A stretch of 64,000 nucleotides of DNA from Roridomyces roridus (Eukaryota > Basidiomycota > Agaricomycetes > Agaricales > Mycenaceae). This document shows positions 1-11,488 of this stretch, piece after piece (position 1 is the first letter of the stretch; each line of letters begins with the position of its first letter). The stretch lies in the NCBI GenBank assembly GCA_029378245.1, contig JARKIF010000153.1, positions 1 through 64,000 of the forward strand, in the 5' to 3' direction. The notes under the pieces are model-generated. The model worked only from the letters and a program-made list of their open reading frames with translations, was not told the DNA's origin and searched no databases. The position numbers were made by a program, and so were the translations under genes.

Positions 1-60
1 CCTCCTCCATACGGCCATGCGCCTCCGCCCCGCCCGCGGCCCAGCCATCCGAGTTGGATT

Positions 61-327
61 TTGACGAGCTGCCCACGATGTTTCCACGCGTTGAGGATTG
101 GCTTGCTTAGGCGAACGCGGCGCGGATGGGCATTGGTTCAATCAATATTCCGACGCACTGACGACGCACAAGATTGTACGCATATCGCAACTTGCTGAGG
201 AAGGGAAGGAGGAGGGCCTGAAGCTTTTGCAGAATCTCATCCCCGACATTCCCGTTGGGACTGCCAAACTGATTCTTCGCTACGCTATCCAAGACACGGC
301 AGAGATTCGTTCCAAACGGCGCGGCTA
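61..327 (+). pseudogene. SAM-like domain C-terminal remnant
   Basis: The stretch reads as the end of a basidiomycete protein with a SAM-like helical domain: one frame gives ELPTMFPRVEDWLA and then hits a TAG near position 108, and the next frame continues as GADGHWFNQYSDALTTHKIV and ends at a stop at 325-327. The two halves fit one domain (FPxVxDWL, QYxxAL, GTAxLIL) but lie in different frames, so a frameshift is present. The upstream part lies outside the window. Proteins with this tail in mushrooms are usually of unknown function. The family match is from memory of the pattern and is moderate. Confidence 0.45.
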
Positions 328-397
328 ATGGTTTTCGAGTTCGTTTTCTGATATTGCTACAAGACGAGAGATGGTATTGCTGTGTAATTACTACAGT

Positions 398-1602
398 TCA
401 ATCATACGAGACATATCCCGAGTGGTGAAACCATCCCTCCGCATCTTGAGGCGTGATCGAGTATACTGCGTCGTGCAGTTGAGCCAATGTCTCCGCCTTG
501 TCGTTATCGGACTCGGTTGCAGCCCGATATTGGTTACCGTATCGTCGAATGTACGCCTTCATCTTGGAGAATCCGGGTTCCATTGGGTTGTAGTCCGGTG
601 AATATGGCGGCAAGTACATGAGACGCATCCCACTGCAAAGCAATTAGTACAAGAGCAAAACCTCGAGACTTTCACTCTACTCACCGGTCCTCAATCATCT
701 CACGTATGATCTCGGCTTTGTGGATCGTGCAATTGTCCATCACGATGACTGAATTCGGGCCAGGGTACGGATTCATCTGATCCAGCAAGCCGTCGATGAA
801 AATGACAAATAAATCGGTATCAAACGAGCCCTCGACGATGTTGAGATACAGGATACCATCCAGCGAGATAGCGGGGAGAACGGAGTACCTGTCGGGAGGC
901 TCAGGAAAGAACCAGAGTTGAAAATGCACTGACCGTTTGCCACGAATGAAAAAGGCCTTCCGAACTGCCCGCTGCCCTCTGATAGCCCAAGCTCTACCTC
1001 GATACGAAGTCCGGCGGTCGCAGGCGCTTTCGTCGACGAAAACGAGCTGTGAGGGGAGGTAGAAGCCGATCTTGTATCGGAATTTGGCACGTTTGACGAC
1101 ACTGCGTTCAACCGCCTCCCGCGTGAGCTAGCATATTTCGTCATGAGAGAGAGAAGGATATGAGCTGAGAGACTGCGGATACTGACCTTCATCATTGTGT
1201 AGCCCGATCGCTTCAGAGCCCTCCAGACGGTCGATTTGGAGACGTGGGTACCACAAGTCTCGGCGAGTCCGAGCTGGAGTTCGTCAAGGTACTTGTCGCA
1301 GCTTTGATCAAGACAGCTTTGGAGGTACTGGAAGAAAGGACATCAGCTCGGGGGCGGGTGGTGGTGGGGAGAGTGGTATATACAGCGACGTCGTCGGTGG
1401 TGAGGTGGCGAGTGCGACCAGTCTTTCTGCGCTGCGTAGCAGTGACAACTTTTCCAGTAGTCAGGTAGCGATTGACGATGCGGTATATCTGCCGCCTGCT
1501 GACGTCGGCTTAGGCGGCGATGGTAGCAACCTTGATCTTCAGAGTGAACATTCGGACGATGGTCCATCGCAGATCCTCAGAAATGGGTCGTCCTTTGGTC
1601 AT
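398..1602 (-). pseudogene. Tc1/mariner-like (DDE_3) transposase, one nonsense codon
   Basis: Five exons join in frame: 1602-1384, 1327-1187, 1127-934, 888-685 and 632-398, giving 330 codons. The N-terminal part is a helix-turn-helix (VSRRQIYRIVNRYL, then THVSKSTVWRAL). The catalytic part shows the DDE triad: FVDESACDRR, then VIVMDNCTIHK, then YLPPYSPDYNPME. These are hallmark motifs of the IS630/Tc1/mariner DDE_3 superfamily, which cuts and pastes DNA at TA sites. The only lesion is a TAA at codon 31 (1512-1510), most simply a CAA to TAA change, so the copy was probably killed recently. I did not find convincing terminal inverted repeats by eye. Confidence 0.8.
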
Positions 1603-1659
1603 TGCGGCGGAGGGTGGCGAGAGGAAGAGGCAGAGCCGTGATTGATGTGACATCATGGT

Positions 1660-4230
1660 GCTTCTTTTCCTTCCACGACGTTCTGCGGCACCAATCCTTA
1701 CTGTATATTCCAGACACTGCAATAGTACGTACCTAGGACCCCAATGAACAATTCCTCGGGTTGAACTTTGCCCAATTTCCATTTTTCCATGCAGGAAAAC
1801 TCGGACAGCCAGCCGATCGAGTAATTTGACAACAGTGGAATTACGTGCTGATTGCACTCTCATAAATTCGGGCCGTTGAAAACATGAATTTTGATACCCT
1901 AAACTTGTAAATAGGTGCAGCCGTTGTTGAGATACGAGCTGATCTCTGAAGCCGGTCAAACGGCATGATTTCTGATCAAAATCAGTTGTGCCAAATCATA
2001 TGCAAACTGCAATAATGCGCGCGCATCCTATTATATAAGCGATGGCACGCGAAGCGTCGGACCATGGCGTGCTCTTTGGCGAATTGGTTGCCTGAGAGGC
2101 CACTGGCCATGGCGGGCATCGCTTTGCGGCAAAAGTGCAAAGTAAGAACGGGGAGCAACACACGCGGTCCGGTGCTACTCTTGATTGGTGCTCTTCATAA
2201 GTACCAGAAGTTGCTCGAGCGGAGCCACTGAGAAGAAACACAGGCACATCGGAGTCAGCGCATGGAAAAAGGCGAAGTGCCCCTGGATTTCAGTCTTCGG
2301 TTCATCGCAAAGCTCCAGCGAAGGTGGATGTGAAGTGATGAGAAGTGCCTTGCGCGTTCCTGAATATTCCGCCCTTAAAAGGGGCCCGAGTCTTAGGGCG
2401 ACCGCGCTGGGGCTAGGGCCCAGAACAAGCGTTCGACGGCGGTCCAGCGCAGAGGCGGTCGTGCGCTTGATCGAGGCATTCCATCCGCCGACGATGACTC
2501 AGACATGGAGCACGAGGGGCAGGAGCAAGGCACGAGGAAAGAGACAGCTGTCGGGACGGGGCCAGAAGCAAAAGGCGGAAAGAACAAACAGCGGCTATTT
2601 GCTCGATCATCAAATGTCAAGACCCGCGCCCTTTGATCCGGAAGCTCAATTGTTCAACTTTCCACCGCCGACGTCAATCGAAGTCTGAGCGAAAAGAAGG
2701 CAATTAAATGTGGAGTGGGAGCAAGTAGTCAACAGGGATCAAGAGTGAAAATGAGACATCGTTGCGTTGCAATCGTGCGACTTGGGTTGGCGGCACTGCG
2801 GCACTGCGGCAGCCTGTCGGTCTTTGATCTCCCTAGCGATGCTAATTATGATTTTCAACCACGCGTAAAAGGCCTGGAAATAAAAATCAAGATGGATTCA
2901 ATTGAAATGCGATATATCCTTACTCCCGCCGCCCGCCGTGCAGCGTGTGCATCGGGTTCGGTTTGGATCGTTTCGAGCTGAACCGCGGCGCGCTGTGAGT
3001 TGCGGGTACATACGCGCCGCAGCCGTCGATCGTGCCTTCGGTATCCTGGTTTTGAAGTCTCTTGTACAGATACCTCGAGGTCACAAAGAACCCTGGCGGA
3101 GTGTGGTGCCAGTCTTTGCTCCGGATTGCGAGTCATCTTCAGCGGATAATCCTTGTGTCGAGCTTCAGCCCCACTTGAACGCTGCGGGACGCATTTCTGG
3201 ATTAAGATCAGCGCTACGCACTCGACGGAGGAAGCTGAGTTGCCGCAAGATAAGATTGTCTCAACGGCGTTGATAATGCCCCCCGGTTGACAGGACGTGT
3301 CAAAGTACCGTCGCGTAGATATCTTCTGCGGGGCACGATATTCGGTCCCAGGAATGAACGTATCTACCTTCAGGTTGTGTATACGACGCCCTCCATTATG
3401 TGCAGCCTTGAGTGCATTCAGCTGTTCAACGAACGGGTTTGGATTGCAAGTTATAATCTGAATCTTCAATCTCTGGACTCACTCAACACTCTCTCCGGCT
3501 CACAAGATATCCACAGTATCCACTAGGAGACGATTTGGCTGACAGTATATCTCCCCCAAGCCAGCTCGCTCGTGCAGGGTCCACAGAAGGTGCGATTCGC
3601 CGACCGGGAATCGGGATTCAAGCTTCAGTTGCCGTCGACGAGGTTATCCTAGCTTCGATTATCTATTTCAACGCGGGATGGACCTTGGACGCCGGTGAGA
3701 GTTCAGCCTGTGATAAGACGGCGATTTCATATTGATAACGGTGATCTTGAACCAGGCGGATAAGATGAGATATAGCTGTCGATCCAGCTACGGGCCGGGA
3801 CTGTTTGAACAATGTTGTCAACTTACAGCGCGTTTACCTTGCAGACTCACCTGATATGTCTGACATTCTTTCCCGTGATTCCAAAGGGGCCAAGACCGAT
3901 GTTCTCCAAATCCGATACTTGAGTCAAACAAGCAACCTGCGGTGAACCTCGGTCGGATTCATGCGAGCTACGGCGTCACTGAACCATGATTCACTTGAGT
4001 CTAGACACACACTCGTTCGAACTCTTATGGATATTGAAATACCTGCGCTAAGGTGAATGCGTCCTGTCTGAAGACACACCTCCGAATCGAACGTAGATGG
4101 TGCCGACGGTCCGGGTCAAGTTCCGATGATGCGGGCGACACTTTCTACGCCGACGACCATCGCGGTCGCAGCACGTCTAACGTTGCTCAGTTGAACAGAT
4201 TCACGACCGAGTCGCTCTCCACCGCAGGCA
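1660..4230. other. No recognisable gene
   Basis: I see open frames up to about 200 codons on both strands here (for example minus 3469-2855) but none has a motif, a splice pattern or a protein-like composition that I can defend. The stretch lies between the transposase and a diverged direct repeat and may hold the flanks of old transposon insertions. Confidence 0.5.
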
Positions 4231-4264
4231 CCGATGCGCCCCACTCCAGTCAGCCCATTGAATC

Positions 4265-4720
4265 CCCCGTGAAACCTCCGCGCGCTCCCTACAGCTATTC
4301 TCCGAGGTTGATTCCGCGGCCAGAAAACGCTGCCGAATCGGGCAAGACGTTCCGTCCCGCAAGCTCCGCGCAGCGGCACCTGATTCCGGGTATCTCTCAC
4401 CGCGGCGCCCAGCTGCCCGGAAAGAGAGCGTGCTTTCCGGTCGAACAGATTCCGGCGCGTCCCTCGGTAAAAGGTTGTCCGGATGTATTGGCTCGGTAGT
4501 TGGGGACATCTGTGAGCTGGTTCATATTTATCTTGGAATGGATGGAGCCACGGGGCTCAGTATTCAGAGCTTCGGACTCTGAGGTCAGTTGTAGATAAAA
4601 GTTAAAACAGAACTTGAACCTTGTTTGTCTGTGCGTGGTCGACATGCTCACGGGACGGGGTCATGTGATCGTCTCGCATCTCTTTCCGAAACCACCATCA
4701 TCGACATCGGACAGACGACT
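4265..4720 (+). repeat. Diverged direct repeat, copy 1
   Basis: Shares two blocks, in the same order and orientation, with 7318-7915. Block one contains AAACCTCCGC, TCTCCGAGGTTGA and CTGATTCCGGG. Block two, about 300 bp further on, contains GTGCGTGG, TCATGTGAT and TTTCCGAAACCACCAT. The copies are too diverged for recent duplication. No coding capacity is evident. The pair brackets the two small secreted protein genes. Confidence 0.5.
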
Positions 4721-5445
4721 GATTCATCCCTTTCAATCGACCATACTCCCTGCGCTCTATCTTAGCTGTTCATCGTTCGGATTGTCCGCCCACTAGACTG
4801 TTCTGACTCAAGCCAATGCCACCAAGTCCAGGGAACTCGGAATCTCGCTCTGGGAGCTGGGCTCAAAGCTGATGCGTCTGTCTCCGCGTCCGGTTGATTG
4901 GAAAAGTAGGCGTTGACGTCCCCATGACCCACGCCCGAATCGACCAGGTCGACAGCAGCTACGAGTATACTGAATCCAAGAGTCCTCGACGTTTCGTCAT
5001 TCTTGGCCGCTGTTCTTCTTCAATCTGCGGTTTTCCCCCTCACCTTCACGGGTGGGCTCGAAGTCTTCGTCTTTTCGATCCCTACTGGTTATTCTGACAT
5101 ACTTACCTGGTATCACAGTGGATCCCCATACCAACTCTTTGAGCTGGACAGTGTATGATCCCTAGAAACTCGAGAGCACACTTGAGTAACCCAACCCTCT
5201 GAAAGCGTACTATTCAGCCAGAAAGATTGTTCATCAACACGCTGAGGACCCATGTCCGAATCGAACAGACCTTCTGCCCTGCATACCATCGCCATCTACA
5301 GAGTCCAGCTGCGGGCCACCGCTGGGTCTTCGCATCCACCTTGCATGAAGATCCGAACTGATAGCAATTTCACCCCGCCCGCACACGTCGTCTGGAGCTC
5401 CTACCACATAGATGCAGAGCAAGTACGTATCCAACTCAATCCTCC

Positions 5446-5799
5446 TCAAAAGCACGTATCATTTTTCCCATTTCCATTATCCCTGCACCGATTCAACCCA
5501 CAATCCTGCAGGAATTGAATAACACCGTTTGGTCCGCCGATACAGCCGAAGAGGACGCTTTGCCCGTTGTCGAGCGTGAGGTGGTTGTTGTCAAAAAGAC
5601 ATTGGTCAATTTGGGGCTGATAGTTGCCTGTGAGGGAGGAATTTAGCTTTGGGCTCGGGATCGTCGGAATCGTCAATTTTCAACACGAACCTTTGGCGAG
5701 CAGGGAGTGGCCGCAGTAGAGCAGGGGAACGTTGCAGTTGTCTGCGACGGCATGCCCGATGGCGAGAGCGAGGATGGAAGAGAGAAGGCTGTATTTCAT
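5446..5799 (-). CDS. Small secreted cysteine-rich protein A
   Basis: Two exons, 5799-5691 and 5627-5446, separated by a 63-bp GT..AG intron (5690-5628), encode a 96-residue protein. The N-terminus is a signal peptide (MKYSLLSSILALAIGHAVA) followed at once by DNCNVP. The mature part of about 75 residues has seven cysteines and the motifs YCGHSLLAK, QPQIDQCLFDNN, LFGCIGG and NGKNDTCF. It is a clear paralog of the plus-strand gene at 6604-6950, with the intron at the same codon. The function is unknown. Size, secretion and cysteine content are those of effector-like or cell-surface small secreted proteins of fungi, which is inference only. Confidence 0.85.
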
Positions 5800-6538
5800 G
5801 GCGGGGTGAGTGTCTGGCACTTCGTTTCTAATCTACACAACTAGCTTCATTTATACAGTGATCTAATTCTTGGCTTGCACTCTTCGCTGAGCGGAAGTTG
5901 AACCTGTGGTCCAAGCACCCTGTCGAAATCAACGAGTCCAGAGTAGCTGGTGGCCACGACCGGGCCATGCCATTGAATTCTTGAGCATTGGAAGGAGCCT
6001 GGAAGAGTGCCACCCGTGGAACCCGGCGTGGCCCATTTCAATTGTTCGAGGTGGGGATTCTCGTCATGGGGTCTACTTGGAAGTAAGATCCTGACAGAGA
6101 ACTGACCCTGGGCCTGAACGAGATGTCGCCAAGAAGACACGACCCCGGGTAACAAAATGGGCCAATACCTCCGGGGCCTTGAGGTTCAATGCAGTCCGAA
6201 TTGGTATTGCACCTAGAACCCTCTCTGAACAATGCTTGAGGTTCACCTTTTGGTTGCCACTGGCCTACTGCTGACTTGACAAGCAATGTGCTTTTCCCGG
6301 AGGGAGTGTCCAAAGAAGTCTGTCGAACAAACGTCGGATCTTGTAATACTCAGTCCTGATTTCTACTAGTAAGTAGTTGAATTCGGCGTCTTCCTCGACG
6401 TAGAATTACCCCTCGCCTACCTCAGGTAACCTTTCTGACACTGGCATTCGTGAAATCTGCTCACGCCGCGGCAACCCTCTGACAGACAGAATGCGAAAGA
6501 TTGGTACGAGTCATATTTGGATGGTACGGGCTTCTGAG
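5800..6538. other. Divergent promoter region of the secreted pair
   Basis: About 800 bp lies between the two start codons. It has a TATA-like box at each end and no open frame of its own that I trust. It presumably drives both genes in opposite directions. Confidence 0.5.
5849..5855 (-). promoter_or_regulatory. TATA box of secreted protein A
   Basis: TATAAAT on the minus strand, 50 bp upstream of the ATG at 5799. The position mirrors the TATA box of the paralog at 6604. Confidence 0.6.
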
Positions 6539-6545
6539 TATAAAA
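6539..6545 (+). promoter_or_regulatory. TATA box of secreted protein B
   Basis: TATAAAA lies 59 bp upstream of the ATG at 6604. Together with the box at 5849 it suggests both paralogs are driven by strong TATA promoters, as is common for secreted fungal proteins. Confidence 0.65.
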
Positions 6546-6603
6546 GCTGGCTCAGAAATCATCCACCCTCAGTCTCAGTCCTCGCAACTCGGACAAGTGG
6601 AAC

Positions 6604-6950
6604 ATGAAATCAACCACGACTCTCCTCGCATCCATCCTCGCTTTCGCCGTTGGCGCCGCCGTCGGGGACAACTGCAACGTCCCGCTCATCTACTGCGGGC
6701 ACTCCTTGATCGCCAAAGGTCCTCCTTCTCTCCCCTCTCACGGTCCTCCAATAACCATCACCCCCAAGGCAAATATCAACCCCAGATCGACCAATGTCTC
6801 TTCGACAACAACCACCCCACCCTGGACAACGGCCAGAGTGTGATTTTCGGGTGCATCGGAGGCACGAATGGAGTCATCCAGTTTTTGCAGGATTGCGGGA
6901 CGGGAAGGTGTATGGATAATGGGAATGGGAAGAATGATACTTGCTTTTGA
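6604..6950 (+). CDS. Small secreted cysteine-rich protein B
   Basis: Exons 6604-6718 and 6769-6950, joined across a 50-bp intron, give a 98-residue protein. A signal peptide (MKSTTTLLASILAFAVGAAV) is followed by DNCNVPLIYCGHSL. Seven cysteines match those of the paralog at 5446-5799 one for one, and the C-terminus NGNGKNDTCF is identical. Differences are scattered, so this is not a recent copy or an assembly artefact. Both genes look intact. The function is unknown; secretion to the wall or medium is inferred from the signal peptide and the absence of any other hydrophobic segment. Confidence 0.87.
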
Positions 6951-8450
6951 GTCTGAATTTGTAGTTGTATAGGATGGAGGGAAATTGGAATGAATGGTTA
7001 CGTTGACGATGATCGAGACTGAGCCGGCCGAGGAGCAAATGAAACCCATTTTGAACCGTGAGATGATAATTCACGACGCAGGGTTAGAGCGGCAACCGCA
7101 TGTGGCGATAGCCTGAGGCAGCCTTGGAATTTGGGAAATTGGGAGCGATTGCAAGCACTGGACCGTCTGGCTGAATTTTCCCGAGATCGGTCGGTACATT
7201 CCCGAGCTTGCATGGAATCGGAGTCTCAGAGTGACATGATAGGCCGCTCTCGCGACTTCCAACCGACGAAAAACCAAGTCAGACGTATCTCATGCCACCA
7301 TTTTTCCAGACTCTCCGCAAAACCTCCGCACAACGCTCTTATCGTCCCGTTCATGTTTCTCCGAGGTTGAACGCCTGAAATCAATACCGAATCCGGATGG
7401 CGGCTGCTCAACCCGATGCTCCGTCCGTGAGCTTAAAAGACAGCTGATTCCGGGCGCTTTTTGTATCTTGCGTGCCGAGTCCCGCCCCGAGGAGGCAGTG
7501 CACATGAAAAGATAATAGACTGTGGGTGCAATGTCTCCGAGAATGTGGCCGTATTTCTGTCGCAGGCGAGCTGGTTGAGAGCATGAGAGGTGCTGCAAGC
7601 TGGCTTGATCTAATTAATAGTCCCGCATGTCCAGCGTAACGACTTGGCCGGGATCAGTGTTCAACAAATATTCGGATGTTCGACCAATGTTCGACTCGAG
7701 AGTGAACAATTGAAGCCGAAAAGAGAATGTTGGAACTGAAGAAGTATTCCTGCTGCTGTATCACTCACCGGGGAGACATGGCAGGACGGGAGATGCTGGG
7801 GCCTGACTTGAGCCCGCTTGTATTTGGCCGTGCGTGGCTGATCTTATCAACGCGTCGAGATCATGTGATGCGCTCCCGTCTTTTCCGAAACCACCATCTC
7901 GAGTCCGCGGATTCTGCGACTACCCGTCCCGGGTGGAACAACTCGGTGAGCACTCCCACTTCCCGCCGGCCCATCCAAGCCTTCCGCTCCACGTGTAAGT
8001 CTCAGCTTGCTCCCCACCTACCGGAGCCGCCAACCATAGTCCAGGCGCTCCGAGTCCGCTGCGTGACACGTATCAATGTCGTCATCCGGATCAGCTTCCA
8101 CCTCCTCCTCCCGTCGCAGGGCACCCCTCAGACTCCAGAGTCGATTCTGTTTCCAACGAATGGCTCATCTGAACTATCCATCCCGAATTCCCCACTTACA
8201 ATCGTCCCGCTTCACTCAGTTCGACATCCTTGGGAAAGGCGCGTCATATTTCCTCAGGCGAAACCACAATATGTTGGCTTCTTACGGCTCAATTCTAACG
8301 GATCTTAGTCGAATTGGGGCCCGTCGCACGCCGTGGGGCTTCATCCCCGCCCCAAACAGCCAGATGATTCCCCGCGCCTTAGTCCATGGCGACGGCCGCA
8401 GTCGCGCGCCGCACATGTGTGGTATGAGTTGAGATTGCTGCGTGTCGCCG
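6951..8450. other. No recognisable gene; holds repeat copy 2
   Basis: Apart from the diverged direct repeat at 7318-7915, I see no open frame with recognisable content. The frames between 7727 and 8432 read as low-quality sequence with many arginines and serines. The decayed gene that follows may begin somewhere here. Confidence 0.4.
7318..7915 (+). repeat. Diverged direct repeat, copy 2
   Basis: Second copy of the repeat at 4265-4720, same orientation, with the same two conserved blocks (AAACCTCCGC to CTGATTCCGGG, then GTGCGTGG to GAAACCACCAT). The TCATGTGAT word is an E-box-like palindrome and could be promoter sequence, but no gene was seen directly downstream. Confidence 0.5.
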
Positions 8451-8489
8451 GTGTGTCTCAGTGCCGTCCGTTCTCGATTATTGCTGAAC

Positions 8490-10229
8490 CTCTCCAGACT
8501 CCCCTGGCTGCCAGACTTCAGGGTCCAGGACCTCGCAGCTATGTCTCTAGATTTCTGCCTACTACGTATTCGACGTCGTCCGAAGGCGAGCAGCTTCTCA
8601 AAAGGGCGTGGCACTGGCTTCGAGGACGGTATGCATGATCGCTCCTTCAGGCAGGGTTTACTCACTATTTTCAGGCATCGGTTGACTGCGGCCTTCATTG
8701 AAGATCTTCTGGCTTTCAGCCTTCATTGCCCTCACATTACCCTGAGCGACTTTGTAGAAAATGTCACCGGTGCCCGTCCTACTGATGCTGTGGAGCTCGA
8801 GAAAAAAGAACATAACAACGGCGCTTTGAATCTAACGTGGATAGGGAGTCATGCGACTCTATAAATCGATGTGAGTACCGAGTTCATCCGAATCTTTTTG
8901 TCTGATTCGCGCGGGTAGTTCCTGTCTTGAAGAAAGCATTCCAGAAAATTCTGGCGCACAGTCTACTGTTCGCACACGAGCCTCAAATTTTCGGAGAGGA
9001 GTGGATCGAGATTGTCAGCCGCAATCACGGTCGCTTCATCGGCGGCGGATTTGAGCAAATCATGCTTGACGAACCGGTGATCGTCATTTCCGCTGCGCAA
9101 TAGTTTTGCAAGCCACCTCCCCCTCTCCGGTGGGACCCAATGCAAGCTAAGGACATACTGGCCCCACATAATGCGTACACAATACTCATGCGCCACCCAC
9201 CTTTGGAGTCGAAGACGTTCGCTCGCGTTTTGGCGTTCTACCTCACGCGCGCTTTCGAAAATGGATGTGTCCTGTCCACAGTGTTCTCCTTCCCCGCTAG
9301 CGACGCAATCCCGGAGTGGGCGAACGAAGAGGCGCATCTCGTGGCGCTCAATCCTGATAACGAGCACACCATTGTAGGGTACCATGTCCCTCCGCTGCCA
9401 GGCAAGCCTCTCGGCGTCGAACCGGCGACGCTGAACGGCGTTTCCGCGTGGCTCGACGGGCAGCAGCCCGCTGCGTTCTGTTTTTTTCGCACTCAGAACC
9501 CGGACCTACTCTTCGTACTCAGGCTCTCAAACGGCGATATGGTGCGCGTCGTGCTGCACGCAGCCGTCGCGGATGCTGTTCCTGGGGGTGAAGAGGTGCA
9601 GAAGCTATTTCATTGCTTGACGGACGAGAACTTATTTGACGAGGTACGTACTCAGTGTCCAACTCGTCTCACATTACCCATTGTCATCCCCACAGACTTC
9701 GCCTGGCGATCCAAGTTCAGCGTCCCTCATCGAGCGTCTCAGTGCGTCCCCCGCCCTTGACCGAAAGATGCACGTCCTCCGCGTTCTCGCTACCTTCCCC
9801 GCGCACGCAGACGTTGCGACGAGCACCGCACCTGCCCCGAAGGGCGCTCAAGTCTGCGCGACGCTCGATGCGGCCCACTTGCAGACGGTCATGGAGGGGA
9901 TACCCGCATCGGACGTCTTCTCACGGGTTGTGAGCTCGGTAACTGCCGGATTTCTACGCCACGCGGACAAGGAGGAGGAAGGGATCGTTGGCCAAAAAAG
10001 GAAGGTCGCCGCTGTCCCTGACGATGCGGCTGGCAAGCGCGCCAGATACGACGAGGTGGGGGAGGAGGGGAAGGACGAGGAGGATGATGAGGAACGCTCC
10101 AAAGGCGTCCCGCTGCCTGTGTCTGCACGGAGTGGGGCTGAAAAGGTCGGGCCCGCTTCATCGACGACGGAGGACAGTGAGAGCTCTGGTCCACTCGCAG
10201 GTGCGGCTGATGTCGTCACGCAAACGTAG
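8490..10229 (+). pseudogene. Decayed gene of a large basidiomycete family (possible NTPase/nuclease C-terminus)
   Basis: Coding-like pieces: an exon ending near 8629, an intron to about 8675, then HRLTAAFIEDLLAFSLHCPH; a piece from about 8925 with HEPQIFGEEWIEIVSRNHG and EPVIVISAAQ followed by an in-frame TAG at about 9103; then a long exon to 9641, a 53-bp intron and a final exon 9695-9697 to 10229. The C-terminus is acidic with a KRKV / KRARYDE cluster that looks like a nuclear signal. The TAG and an apparent frame change near 8860 mark it as a pseudogene. The pattern reminds me of the large P-loop/restriction-fold (Crinkler-like) family in mushrooms, but that is memory, not a search, and no catalytic motif is certain. 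Confidence 0.45.
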
Positions 10230-11488
10230 AAAGACTCCTGAATAGTTGATTTGCTTTTGTACTGGTTATCTCATTCCGAATGCGAGGCGCTTGAAGGTCC
10301 GAGTCTGAGGAGGATGATGCCGGGTACAGCCTGTCGGGGGATGGAATCCCCTGATGGAGGGTTGACACTGGTCGGCGAGATGTTGGGACGCAGTGAGAGT
10401 GTCGTAGAATCTTTGGCAAGGCCTGTTACCTGTGGCCGAGGGATCGGACTCGGAGAAGCTCGATTTTGCTAAAGAGATAAGTAGGTCTGCGAGGGCAGCC
10501 GAGGCCGACGATAGGTATCTGCATCGAGGGTGTCGACGATGAGGTTGACGAGCTCTTGCGGGACGTACGTGGTGGTACTTAACGTTAAAACAACAGGATT
10601 CAAATTACGAAGGCGGATGACGATGCGCCATCATGCATCAGCTTGGTGGTATTTGTTCTTCACTTGCTCCCAACCGTCATCCCAGATGATCCCACACGAC
10701 CATGCCAGCGCCAACTGCAACCAACTTCCGTGCACATGTCTGGGCTAGAATCTTGATAACTACGCCTCCCCTCTGGTGACCACTCGCTTGCTTGCCACTC
10801 ACTTCAAATCTAATCGAAATTTGACTCACCTTGGACTCGCCACTTCGTGCTTCTCAGTGCTCGCTGGCGTGACTGGACCAGTGAGACCCACTGACTTCGG
10901 CGAATCGAGAGTGGTTCTGGCTCCACTACTCGAGTTGAATCCACCAACTCGGCGGCGCGCCCTTTCACTATCATACGCCCAACTAGGAAGAATGTCTCGC
11001 TGATTCTTGAATCTTGATTGCCTGGTCGTTCAAATTTCTGGGTCTCCGACTACAAGACGAATCGATATACTCAATGATGGACGCAACTCCGTGTCCGATA
11101 TCTAGCTTGAACCGCATTGTTGTGGGCCTCTAACGATATTTGGATGTTCCGACATCAATGCATCACCCCCGATCGAATGACTCTCAGGATCACTTCCTGC
11201 CGCTTTCGCACAGTCTCGAGCTGACGTCTGCTTCTGCATCAAACAAGATACAATCCGCTCAGAATCAGATGTTCCGTTTCATCAGCGACTTGAAGTATTC
11301 CCACTACTCCGCAGTCCGACTGTTCCCATCCCCATACCTTGGGAATTGCAGACCATCGGGCACTATCTTTGACTCTGAGGCACTGTTGGAAAGATGATCA
11401 CATCCATTGTCAAGATGCTCAGATATATAACGACATCCGGTGCGTAGGCCATGGCCACGCACCTCCCCCCACCCACCCACGACCCACT
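10230..11488. other. Intergenic, nothing recognised
   Basis: No open frame with a motif or good splice pattern was found in this 1.26-kb stretch. Its right end is the promoter and leader of the membrane protein gene. Confidence 0.55.

Noticed and set aside
2855..3469. Minus-strand open frame of 204 codons
   Set aside because: No motif, no signal peptide, no supporting splice pattern and an unremarkable composition. An open frame of this length can arise by chance in a GC-balanced 64-kb window.
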